Shown here: positions 1 to 6,867 of the stretch, piece after piece
How the letters are laid out: every line of letters begins with the position of its first letter
Position numbering within the stretch: the stretch's first letter is position 1
NCBI GenBank assembly: GCA_019307645.1
Contig: JAFDJF010000032.1
Span: 1-10,380, forward strand
DNA from: Deltaproteobacteria bacterium
GTDB lineage: Bacteria; Desulfobacterota; DSM-4660; Desulfatiglandales; Desulfatiglandaceae
Direction of reading: 5' to 3'
DNA: 10,380 bases
Notes under the pieces: generated by a model
What the model was told of the DNA's origin: nothing
Database searches by the model: none
The model's input: the letters and a program-made list of their open reading frames with translations, nothing else
Position numbers and translations under genes: made by a program

Positions 1-12
1 CCCAACAATCAT

Positions 13-47
13 TACCTTATACCTTACACCTTATACCTCGAACCTTG
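13..47. repeat. Short degenerate heptamer array
   Basis: Five consecutive 7-bp units read TACCTTA, TACCTTA, CACCTTA, TACCTCG and AACCTTG. The array ends just downstream of the stop codon of the metallo-hydrolase gene (read on the minus strand, the unit is TAAGGTA). The repetition is directly visible. It has no obvious hairpin potential, so it is not a terminator. It is probably low-complexity intergenic DNA that may continue beyond the window edge. Confidence 0.6.
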
Positions 48-51
48 CATT

Positions 52-696
52 TTACATAAACCCGCCACTCAAAAAGGGATTTGTCTTCTTTTCGTTCCCA
101 ATGGTAGAGGACGGACTGGACCCATAGTTATGACCGGGCCAGACAATCGTATCCTCGGACAGAGTCAACAGCCTTTCCTCGATCGACTTCATAAACTCCT
201 GCATGGATGCACCAGGCAGGTCTGTACGCCCTATGCCCCCCACAAAAAGGGTGTCTCCGGTAAATACGTGGCCCTCTCCCAGGAGGCACATGCCTCCGGG
301 ACTGTGCCCCGGTGTATGAAGAACCTCGAGAGAGATATTACCCACCTCTATTTTATCCCCGTCTTCAACCTGTATGTCTACCGGAGGTGACGGTGTAAAC
401 CCCCATTGGCGGGACATGGCGTGCCCTTCAGTTGTATTGAATAACTCGTCATCCAGTTTGTGCATGATAAGCTTCGCACCGGTCAGTTCCATGATTCTGG
501 CATTACCGCAGGTGTGATCCCCGTGACCGTGGGTATTAACGACATATTTCAAATGATAGCCTTTGTCATTGATTCTGCGGACTATCTTATCCTCGTCTCC
601 GGCCGGATCAATTACCAGGGCCTCTTTTGTCTTTGGACAAGCGACGATATAACAATAAACAGCCATAAACCCGACCTGCAACTGTTCAACTTCCAT
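52..696 (-). CDS. MBL-fold metallo-hydrolase (glyoxalase II-like, YcbL type)
   Basis: A 214-residue cytoplasmic metallo-beta-lactamase-fold hydrolase. The metal-binding set is complete: THGHGDH at residues 55-61 (His56, His58, Asp60, His61), His131 in HTPGHSPGG, Asp148 in TGDTLF, and His189 in WPGHNYG. This is the binuclear metal pattern of glyoxalase II and related thioester hydrolases. The length matches the short YcbL-type subgroup, which lacks the C-terminal helical substrate domain of classical GloB. The likely substrate is a thioester such as S-lactoylglutathione or an analogue, but this cannot be fixed from sequence. The ATG has a good upstream AGGGGG ribosome-binding site. The gene lies 78 nt downstream of the prmA homologue on the same strand, so co-transcription is plausible. 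A persulfide dioxygenase or another MBL activity is a less likely alternative. Confidence 0.9.
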   Translation of the reverse strand: MEVEQLQVGFMAVYCYIVACPKTKEALVIDPAGDEDKIVRRINDKGYHLKYVVNTHGHGDHTCGNARIMELTGAKLIMHKLDDELFNTTEGHAMSRQWGFTPSPPVDIQVEDGDKIEVGNISLEVLHTPGHSPGGMCLLGEGHVFTGDTLFVGGIGRTDLPGASMQEFMKSIEERLLTLSEDTIVWPGHNYGSSPSSTIGNEKKTNPFLSGGFM

Positions 697-713
697 AAAT
701 AACCCCCTTTTAT

Positions 714-784
714 TTATTTGTGATTTGTGATGGGTGATTTAAGGTACTCATGAGAGCCAGTCACAAATCATACATCACAAATAA
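714..784. repeat. Inverted repeat between prmA and the MBL gene
   Basis: Perfect 11-bp arms TTATTTGTGAT (714-724) and ATCACAAATAA (774-784) flank about 49 bp. Partial further matching of TTTGTGA/TCACAAA sequence occurs inside. The right arm overlaps the last codons and TGA stop of the prmA homologue. On the minus-strand transcript it could form a hairpin just after that stop, acting as an mRNA stabiliser or weak terminator. The run of T after it on the minus strand is poor. A related string, ATTTGTGATGGGTG, occurs at 723-736 and again at 6887-6900. Confidence 0.5.
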
Positions 785-1656
785 CTCTCATTTTCAGCCA
801 GTAAAGTAAACCAGGTCATATCATGGTCCCATTCACGGAGAATCCGGAAATGGCTCATTTCCAGTTCGTTCTTAACATCACGGAACTGGCTTCTCATGAG
901 TCCTGATATAATGAATCTCTCAGTATCCCCTAAACCGCCGCTTGCAAGAAGCCTTTTGATGACCTCATGGTGGATATTGGCAACCGCCAGGTCCGCTGGT
1001 TCACCGACAAAATCCTCTGCAGGACCGTCAACCACCCGTATGACCTCTCCCAGGCCGTTCATTTCGACATTTTTGGCCGTGGTTTTTACACAGAGCGGAT
1101 TGATGTCAACAGCCAGGACACTTTCAGCACCGAGAAAAGCGGCGGCAAGGGCCAGGACACCGGTCCCTGTGCCCAAATCCAACACTTTTTTGAACGCACG
1201 CTGCCTTTTGGCAATTAGCAGGGCTCTCAGACAATCTCTTGTTGTCGGGTGGAGACCGTTGCCAAATACAACCCCTGGATCCAGCAGAATTCGGATCCCA
1301 TTCTCGCCGGCGCCTTTTTTCTCCCAGGGAGGTACAACAACAAAATCACCCACTCTAAGAGGCCTGAGTCCTCCCCCCTGCCATTGTTCATAGGTAAACT
1401 GATGGATCTCAATCAGTTCAAGCTTAGGTCGGGTCCGTAACAGTCGGCCCACCTCTTTGTCTGCAGGCCTTCCAAAAAAAAGAAAGGAACTGTCATCTTC
1501 AACCCAGTTCCCGATAAAAGAAGTCCCAAAATGAGATTCATACTGTTCCTCTACTACCCCTTTTAAGAGATAGATGTAAAGGTCCTTGTATGGTCCAGCT
1601 GCTGTGCCGGATGTTCCACCTCCTCCCATTTTTGGCAGTTCATTCAACTTTTTCAA
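775..1656 (-). CDS. prmA: Ribosomal protein L11 methyltransferase (PrmA family)
   Basis: A SAM-dependent methyltransferase of about 293 residues, close to the family length. PrmA trimethylates ribosomal protein L11 in the cytoplasm. The sequence shows the PrmA hallmark FGNGLHPTT (131-139), the SAM-binding motif I VLDLGTGTG (158-166), the acidic motif II residue Asp184 in AVDINP, and the catalytic-loop motif VANIHHE (225-231), which corresponds to the VANI motif of the family. The N-terminal region (about 23-110) is the expected substrate-recognition part. The start is uncertain. The longest frame begins at a TTG (1654-1656) with only a weak GGACGA upstream. An in-frame ATG lies at residue 10 (first base 1629), and an in-frame stop closes the frame upstream of the TTG. 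The first 20 residues are Gly/Ser/Thr-rich and unlike the family, so the true start may be internal. The gene is divergent from phoB and upstream of the MBL gene. Confidence 0.88.
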   Translation of the reverse strand: MKKLNELPKMGGGGTSGTAAGPYKDLYIYLLKGVVEEQYESHFGTSFIGNWVEDDSSFLFFGRPADKEVGRLLRTRPKLELIEIHQFTYEQWQGGGLRPLRVGDFVVVPPWEKKGAGENGIRILLDPGVVFGNGLHPTTRDCLRALLIAKRQRAFKKVLDLGTGTGVLALAAAFLGAESVLAVDINPLCVKTTAKNVEMNGLGEVIRVVDGPAEDFVGEPADLAVANIHHEVIKRLLASGGLGDTERFIISGLMRSQFRDVKNELEMSHFRILREWDHDMTWFTLLAENESYL

Positions 1657-1777
1657 CCTGCATAACCCATTTTATCGTCCTTTTAGCGTGCCTCAAAATA
1701 TAAGTCAAGAGATAGCCCAACGGTGTCAGGGAAACGTCAAAATCGGGGATAGGGGGTGTCTGTCCGGTTAGCGCAAG

Positions 1778-1839
1778 TTGTCACTACATTTAACATATTC
1801 TTTACACAATTCTTATAAAATGCTAACATACTAACAATA
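1778..1839 (+). promoter_or_regulatory. phoBR promoter with 11-bp-spaced Pho-box-like motifs
   Basis: Seven-base motifs recur every 11 bp: TTGTCAC (1778), TTTAACA (1789), CTTTACA (1800), TCTTATA (1811) and GCTAACA (1822), with AT-rich 4-bp spacers between most of them. The arrangement matches the architecture of PhoB boxes (CTGTCAT-like heptamers on an 11-bp period), although the individual motifs are degenerate. A sigma70-like promoter overlaps them: TTTACA (1801-1806), 17 bp, then TAACAT (1824-1829). That places it about 60 bp before the phoB ATG. The ribosome-binding site is GGAGG at 1876-1880, about 12 nt before the start. Autoregulation by PhoB is inferred. Confidence 0.45.
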
Positions 1840-1892
1840 CGATATATTTCATCATCCAGAATGCCACAGGAAATCGGAGGGATCCCTTAGAT

Positions 1893-2579
1893 ATGACAAA
1901 AAAACAAATCCTTGCAGTGGACGATGAAGAAGACATCCTGGAGCTGGTGCAATTCAACCTGACCAAAGAAGGCTATCAGGTATTTTGTGCCGCATCCGGC
2001 GATGAGGCCCTGAAACTGGCCAATACACACCTTCCGGATCTGATTGTGCTGGATCTCATGCTCCCGGATATCGATGGCCTGGAAATCACCAAAATCCTTA
2101 AAGGTGAGCCAGCGACCAAAGATATCCCGATCGTGATGCTCACCGCAAAAGGTGAGGAGGCGGATATCGTAATCGGACTGGAATTGGGCGCCGACGACTA
2201 TATCACCAAGCCATTCAGCCCAAGAATCCTGATAGCCAGGGTTCGAGCGGTTCTTCGCAGAAAAACAAAAGGGCAGTCGGATGACGCCTTACCCACAAAA
2301 ATTCACAATATTACCATCCATCCCGGACGCAGAGAAGTCCTCGTAGATGGAGACCCGGTGCAACTGACATTCACGGAGTTCGGCATACTGGAGTTTCTGG
2401 CAAGAAGACCAGGGTGGGTCTTTACACGGTTCCAGATCGTTGACGCCATTCGGGGAGATGATTATCCGGTAACCGACCGTTCTGTGGATGTCCAGATTGT
2501 CGGATTGCGCAAAAAGCTTGGTCCTTCCGGAAAATACATAGAGACAGTTCGAAGCGTCGGATATCGATTCAAGGAGTAA
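1893..2579 (+). CDS. phoB: PhoB-type response regulator (receiver + winged helix)
   Basis: A 228-residue OmpR/PhoB-family transcription factor. The receiver domain (about 4-120) has the acidic pocket Asp10/Asp11, phospho-acceptor Asp54 in VLDLMLPD, Thr84 in MLTAKG and Lys106 in TKPFSP. The C-terminal winged-helix DNA-binding domain (about 135-228) contains LTFTEFGIL, the recognition-helix region VTDRSVDVQIVGLRKKLG and the terminal hairpin VRSVGYRFKE. On phosphorylation it should dimerise on direct-repeat operators. It is followed after three bases by the histidine kinase, whose ribosome-binding site sits inside the end of this gene, so the two form one operon. The phosphate assignment rests on family resemblance and the PhoR-like partner. 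No pst or phoU gene is in view, so another inducing signal cannot be excluded. Confidence 0.88.
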   Translation: MTKKQILAVDDEEDILELVQFNLTKEGYQVFCAASGDEALKLANTHLPDLIVLDLMLPDIDGLEITKILKGEPATKDIPIVMLTAKGEEADIVIGLELGADDYITKPFSPRILIARVRAVLRRKTKGQSDDALPTKIHNITIHPGRREVLVDGDPVQLTFTEFGILEFLARRPGWVFTRFQIVDAIRGDDYPVTDRSVDVQIVGLRKKLGPSGKYIETVRSVGYRFKE

Positions 2580-2582
2580 TCC

Positions 2583-4355
2583 ATGCAGAAAAGGAAAAGG
2601 CTGCTCTGGCAGCTCTACCCTTCTTATCTTTTAATCACGCTCGTATCTCTTATTGCCGCCACCTGGTTCGCATCAAAAACAATGCAACAATTCATTTTTG
2701 AACACAATGCGTCCGATCTGAAATCTCTGGCACGCCTTTTTGAACAACAAATATTAGAACATTTTTCACCCCTGAACGAAACAGCCATTGACCGATTATG
2801 CAAAGAGATTAGTGAAAGAAGTGAATTTCGCGTAACAGTAATCTTACCCACAGGAAAGGTCGTTGGCGATTCTGAAGAAGACCCTGAGAAAATGGACAAT
2901 CACATGGACCGCCCCGAAGTCATGCAGGCAATTAGAGGCGAGGTGTCACTCTCCACGAGATACAGTCTCACCCTTCGCAAAAACATGATGTATGTGGGGG
3001 TACCGATTAAAAGCCACTCAGATATTATAGGCGTACTGCGGAGTTCCTCGCCCATGACTTCAATTGATGGAACCATAAAAAGAATCCAAATAAAAATCTG
3101 GATCGGAGGCGTGTTTATTGCAATTTTTGCTGCGGTTATCAGCCTGATCATCTGCAGACGGATCAGTTTACCCATAGAAGAAATCAGAAAAGGCGCGGAG
3201 CGTTTCACCCGCGGCGACTTTCAATACAGATTGCCTGTGTATGAATCTGAAGAGATCGGAAGCCTTTCGGAAACCATGAATCAGATGGCCAATGAGTTGA
3301 ACGAACGAATAAATACCATCACCCGTCATAGGAATGAGCTCGAGGCAGTATTTTCCAGTATGGTTGAAGGTGTACTTGCCGTAGATACGGATGAATGCAT
3401 CATCAGCATGAATCACGCCGCATCCCGGTTTTTTGAATGTGAATCAAAGGAAATTCAAGGTCGCAGCATCCAGGAAGTAATAAGAAATACTGAGCTACAG
3501 AAATTCGTTCGAAGTGTGTTGTCCGGTAAAAAACAAATTGAAAAGGATATTGTGCTGTTTTCCGGAACCGAACGTGTCGTCAATGCCCATGGCACGGCCC
3601 TCCATGACGCAGCAGGAGACAGTATCGGCGCGCTTATCGTGTTAAATGACGTGACTCAACTCAGAAAACTTGAAACTATCAGAAGGGATTTTGTAGCCAA
3701 TGTCTCTCATGAAATCAAAACTCCGATTACAGCCATCAAGGGTTTTGTGGAAACCCTTCGGGACGGCGCCACCAAAACTCCGGAGCAGACAGAACGGTTT
3801 CTGGAAATTATAGACAAACATGCAAAACGACTCGAAGCCGTCATTGAAGACCTGCTGAACCTGTCTAGGATAGAACAAAACAGTGAAAAAAATATTGACC
3901 TAAGCGAAACGATTGTCGCTGATGTTCTCGAAAATTCAGTCCAGCTTTGCAGGGACAAAGCGAATGCCAAAAAAATAGGCATCGAAATTTCCTGCCATGA
4001 CGATATCTCAGTAAAAATGGAGCCCCGGCTCTTTGAGCAGGCCCTGGTGAATCTGCTCGATAATGCCATTAAATACAGTGATGAAGGCAGCGATATTTTA
4101 CTAACCGCTACTCAGTCTGAGCATGAGGTCGTCATTGGTGTCCGCGACCACGGGTGTGGCATCGAGAAAAAACATATCACCCGGCTGTTTGAGAGGTTCT
4201 ATCGTGTAGACAAGGCAAGAAGCAGAAAACTGGGAGGAACAGGTCTGGGACTGTCGATTGTAAAACATATTGCACAGGCCCATGGCGGTAAAGTATCGGT
4301 TGAAAGTTCTCCTGAAATGGGGAGCACCTTTAAAATTCATCTACCCACGATGTAG
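2583..4355 (+). CDS. phoR: PhoR-type membrane sensor histidine kinase
   Basis: A 590-residue kinase with the full long-PhoR layout. It has TM1 (about 12-30), a periplasmic sensor of about 137 residues (31-168), TM2 (171-191), a HAMP linker (192-243), a PAS domain (about 247-360), a HisKA domain with His376 in NVSHEIKTP, and an HATPase domain. The HATPase motifs are the N box with Asn494 in LLDNAIKYSD, G1 DHGCG (522-526), the F box LFERFYR and G2 GGTGLGLSIV (551-560). All catalytic motifs are intact, so kinase activity on the adjacent PhoB is expected. The large periplasmic domain differs from the short enterobacterial PhoR and resembles the form found in Gram-positives and many delta-proteobacteria, which can sense directly or through Pst/PhoU. 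The ATG follows AAGGAG with good spacing. The gene ends in TAG, immediately before a cluster of hairpins. Confidence 0.88.
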   Translation: MQKRKRLLWQLYPSYLLITLVSLIAATWFASKTMQQFIFEHNASDLKSLARLFEQQILEHFSPLNETAIDRLCKEISERSEFRVTVILPTGKVVGDSEEDPEKMDNHMDRPEVMQAIRGEVSLSTRYSLTLRKNMMYVGVPIKSHSDIIGVLRSSSPMTSIDGTIKRIQIKIWIGGVFIAIFAAVISLIICRRISLPIEEIRKGAERFTRGDFQYRLPVYESEEIGSLSETMNQMANELNERINTITRHRNELEAVFSSMVEGVLAVDTDECIISMNHAASRFFECESKEIQGRSIQEVIRNTELQKFVRSVLSGKKQIEKDIVLFSGTERVVNAHGTALHDAAGDSIGALIVLNDVTQLRKLETIRRDFVANVSHEIKTPITAIKGFVETLRDGATKTPEQTERFLEIIDKHAKRLEAVIEDLLNLSRIEQNSEKNIDLSETIVADVLENSVQLCRDKANAKKIGIEISCHDDISVKMEPRLFEQALVNLLDNAIKYSDEGSDILLTATQSEHEVVIGVRDHGCGIEKKHITRLFERFYRVDKARSRKLGGTGLGLSIVKHIAQAHGGKVSVESSPEMGSTFKIHLPTM

Positions 4356-4443
4356 GCCTTATCTGAGGCCGGCTCCGAGGGGCTTACCCTCATCTCCTGT
4401 GCAGTTACGCACACTTTATATTTAAAGTGCGCTCGTGGCGCAC
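4355..4443. other. Cluster of five consecutive hairpins after phoR
   Basis: Five short perfect stems follow one another: GGCCT/AGGCC (4355-4370), GAGGG/CCCTC (4377-4391), TGTGC/GCACA (4398-4413), CACTTTA/TAAAGTG with loop TATT (4412-4429), and GTGCGC/GCGCAC (4427-4443). The last three share bases with their neighbours, so adjacent stems exclude one another. There is no T-run after any of them, so a classical intrinsic terminator is not shown. The cluster may protect the phoBR mRNA 3' end, or assist termination between the convergent phoBR and VTC operons. Confidence 0.4.
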
Positions 4444-4600
4444 TACCAGATATCGTTAGTTGGGCAATATTTCGGCTTACATACCGTAACCTTCACTTTT
4501 TGGTTGGCGAATTTGTTGCGGTTACAATCACAATACTTGAAAAAATCCTGATTCAATGATCATAGCAGTATACATTGGTTGAACAAAAGGAAAGGATTGA

Positions 4601-4699
4601 TTTGGTATCTATAAATCTCGCCTACTGCTGGAACAGCACCCGGATATGACTTTAATCGGCAGAACCGAACGTGGTTTTGACTTTCTTCTCGGTTATGCC
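4601..4699 (+). pseudogene. Probable remnant of a reverse transcriptase gene
   Basis: Read from 4601 after a TGA at 4598-4600, the plus strand encodes LLLEQHPDMTLIGRTERG followed by FDFLLGY. This resembles a segment of retron/group II-type reverse transcriptases usually written LEQHPDKTFIGRxxxGFDFLGY, found just after the catalytic YxDD region. No start codon, YxDD motif or downstream thumb domain is present, and FDFLLGY carries an extra Leu relative to the family motif. The match stops where the frame runs into the antisense 3' end of the VTC gene (stop at 4693-4695). It is therefore a short fragment, not a functional gene. The family pattern is recalled from memory, not aligned. The rest of 4444-4600 shows no further recognisable coding. 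Confidence 0.42.
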
Positions 4700-5496
4700 A
4701 TCTGCCGGATTGCTGAGTCGAACATGTATCTGCTGATAACATTGTCAACACCTGTCACATATTTGGAAAAGCTTGTTCTTCGAAGATCAAAATACCGGAC
4801 AAGATCAATCATCCATAGCGGTACATATGAGGTGTAACATTTCAGCTCAAGTACGACATTGCAACCAGGATCAAACAGGGTTTCATTGTCGAGCGGGACC
4901 ATTTTTTTTTCGTCAGGGGTAAGTTTGAGCCCTTCGGCAGCCTGGTATCGAAGGGCAACATCAAAGGTAATCCGCGCGTAATCATCAACGTCAGAGACAT
5001 AGGCCTTTCGCAAATATTGTGAGAGCACCTTGGGCGTCGCATTATATGTATATGCCATTCTGAAAAACAGGCTCTTGTTGGAATCGGTTTCAAAGCCCTT
5101 TTCCTTATCCAGCTCATAGCCCGGGTCTTCAAACATCCTGGGCCAGTCTTCATCATGAACAACTGCCCTGTACTTCTTGATTACGTTAACATTGCGCTGC
5201 TTAATCTCAAAAAAGCAGGGAAGTGAAGAATGGTCGCTATAAGTGCGGATCCTCATGTTGAAACGGTTTTCACAATTTCCGTTTTTTCTCCTCATAAGAA
5301 ACAGAAAATTGGGCGTATCGAAATACAGGTTGTTGGACCGATAGAAGTTGTCTTTCGCGCTTTCCGAATATTTATCGAGACTGCAGTACACAGATGCAAA
5401 ATCCGATATGGGCCCAATCAACTGCTGTGGTATGACAAATTTTGACTCGTAGCGCTCCAGTACTGGCGGCGTTACTTCCTGACGTCCCCTTCGCAT
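4693..5496 (-). CDS. VTC-domain polyphosphate polymerase
   Basis: A 267-residue single-domain protein of the VTC family, whose yeast member Vtc4 polymerises the gamma phosphate of ATP into polyphosphate inside a tunnel domain. The expected basic and acidic tunnel residues are present in order: ERYESK (14-19), NLYFDTP (56-62), RIR (Arg82 and Arg84), EIK (Glu97, Lys99), LRKAY (Arg163), ARITFD (Arg175), LELK (Glu217, Lys219) and SFSKY (Lys245). They match the Vtc4 catalytic set as I recall it, so activity is expected. There is no SPX domain or membrane segment, so it is a cytoplasmic enzyme that must be recruited to the membrane by partners. The start overlaps the end of the TolC-like gene by 25 nt, and only a weak GGAG lies upstream, which suggests translational coupling. 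Its last codons run into the reverse-transcriptase-like remnant on the opposite strand. Confidence 0.87.
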   Translation of the reverse strand: MRRGRQEVTPPVLERYESKFVIPQQLIGPISDFASVYCSLDKYSESAKDNFYRSNNLYFDTPNFLFLMRRKNGNCENRFNMRIRTYSDHSSLPCFFEIKQRNVNVIKKYRAVVHDEDWPRMFEDPGYELDKEKGFETDSNKSLFFRMAYTYNATPKVLSQYLRKAYVSDVDDYARITFDVALRYQAAEGLKLTPDEKKMVPLDNETLFDPGCNVVLELKCYTSYVPLWMIDLVRYFDLRRTSFSKYVTGVDNVISRYMFDSAIRQMA

Positions 5497-6827
5497 GGTG
5501 TAATGCGCTCCAGATCGGCCGAAATATAATTTCGGAGTGGTTTTTCAGACAATTTTCCTGTAATATCGAGCAGATCAATATAGTTTGTAAATATTTCATA
5601 GCGTATCCTTTCAAGCGCAATATCTCTTTTCAGGACACTTTCCTTCATCTCAAGCAGCACGAGCGGGCTTACGCCCTCAATCTGCATGTATAATTTGAGT
5701 AATGTTTCCGTGCCTGCCTGTTGTTTTACTTCAGACAGAACCGCGTACTGGGCGAGCAACCGTTTAATATCCCCGGAACTGGTTGCCAGGCGCTCTTCCA
5801 GGGTTCTTTTTAACTCTTTTTCGCGTGACTCTTCAGTTAGAAGTTGCAGCTTTCTGCGGTTGACATCAAGGCGGTTGGAGACGACAAAAGGCAGAGTGAC
5901 ACCAAGCTCCAGAAAATAAGCTTTACTTGCATCGTGGCGTTCCTCATTGTCATAAGAAAGCTCTAGAAACCTGATATGTTTTCGACTTTGTGCCTCTTCC
6001 AGTTCATGCCAGTTTCTTGCCAGCTCCACCCGCAGGTTGCTATCATTTACTGCCGCATTATCCGGGGCAAGGGTGTCGCCAAGCTGCTTAGTGATATCCC
6101 TAATTAAGTCGGTATCAGCCATATTCTCTGTAGAAAACGTAACCGGACCTTCTGCAGACACACACCACCGTATTGCGTCCTCAATATTTTTCACCCGCGA
6201 TTCAATCTCAATTACCTCAAGCTGGGTCTCGGTATGATCATCAGAGGCATCAATGAGATCCTTGATATCAAAATCAAGGCAGTTTCTGCTTTTATCAAGA
6301 ACAATTTCCATGTCTTTATACACGGCCTTCGCCTTCCTGTTCAGTTCTAGGATTTTCAGTGAATGGAGCAAATCGATTACGAGGAAGTATCGTTTCTTTA
6401 ATCCCTGGTGTAACTGGAATTCGCGCTGTATTTTGCTTCGCCGCAGGCTTGTCTCATAGACCTTGCGGCCGGCTTCTGTTTCCCCAAGCCCGTTCGGATA
6501 TAAGCGTACGGAATACCTCTGCTTGGAAAGCTCGAAGTCATCCGTCTGAGTCCTAAATTCTACCCTGTCAAAATATGGCGTATTTGAAGATGTTGACTGC
6601 AGAAAATCCACTCTTTCGTTTGCTAGCTTTAGAAGTTGGTCTTGATATGCTGTTGCCAGGAAGCATTCAACTGACAGCACGGAAGCCTCGGCGCTGCTGC
6701 ATATACAAAAGAATACGCCTGCAAAAGCCAAAAACTTCACGAGAAGACAAGGAAAACGTGAGCCAAAAAGGATATATCGTCCCTCATGGTTATTCTTGTG
6801 CTGACCGAATTTGGTTGGTGCTAACAT
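5472..6827 (-). CDS. TolC-like outer-membrane factor (divergent)
   Basis: A 451-residue exported helical protein. An extended, basic N-region of about 27 residues precedes a hydrophobic core (28-43) and a signal-peptidase site after Ala48 (AEA before SVLS). The mature part is strongly alpha-helical and charged, with the internal pattern of outer-membrane efflux proteins: a segment matching LELGVTLPFVVSNRLDVNRRKLQLL (about 307-331) corresponds to the family's strand-turn-helix boundary (GVTLPLFDGGRR-like). The length fits a TolC protomer, which would trimerise into a channel through the periplasm and outer membrane. Similarity is weak, so a helical periplasmic protein is a possible alternative. 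It starts 40 nt after the adaptor gene with an AAGGA ribosome-binding site and overlaps the polymerase gene by 25 nt. Pairing with a HlyD-like gene strengthens the call. Confidence 0.65.
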   Translation of the reverse strand: MLAPTKFGQHKNNHEGRYILFGSRFPCLLVKFLAFAGVFFCICSSAEASVLSVECFLATAYQDQLLKLANERVDFLQSTSSNTPYFDRVEFRTQTDDFELSKQRYSVRLYPNGLGETEAGRKVYETSLRRSKIQREFQLHQGLKKRYFLVIDLLHSLKILELNRKAKAVYKDMEIVLDKSRNCLDFDIKDLIDASDDHTETQLEVIEIESRVKNIEDAIRWCVSAEGPVTFSTENMADTDLIRDITKQLGDTLAPDNAAVNDSNLRVELARNWHELEEAQSRKHIRFLELSYDNEERHDASKAYFLELGVTLPFVVSNRLDVNRRKLQLLTEESREKELKRTLEERLATSSGDIKRLLAQYAVLSEVKQQAGTETLLKLYMQIEGVSPLVLLEMKESVLKRDIALERIRYEIFTNYIDLLDITGKLSEKPLRNYISADLERITPCEGDVRK

Positions 6828-6867
6828 GTTTCCTTTTTCGCGTATTGTGTTAATCCGCCCTTGGGAT

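Noticed and set aside
896..1393. A 165-residue open frame on the plus strand opposite prmA
   Set aside because: It is fully antisense to a gene with all PrmA motifs. Its composition is Ser/Pro/Arg-rich, as expected for a shadow frame, and it has no recognisable domain.
1720..1768. G-rich stretch with two GGTGTC copies upstream of phoB, possibly a mobile-element scar
   Set aside because: It vaguely resembles dispersed sequences near REP-associated transposases, but no terminal repeats or coding remnant could be defined.
3707..4069. A 120-residue minus-strand frame inside phoR
   Set aside because: It lies opposite the HisKA/HATPase coding region. Its Ser/Arg/Leu-rich composition marks it as a shadow.
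4560..4692. Intrinsic terminator for the VTC operon
   Set aside because: Only 4-bp stems (GCTG/CAGC, AACC/GGTT) occur downstream of the VTC stop, and none is followed by a T-run on the minus strand.
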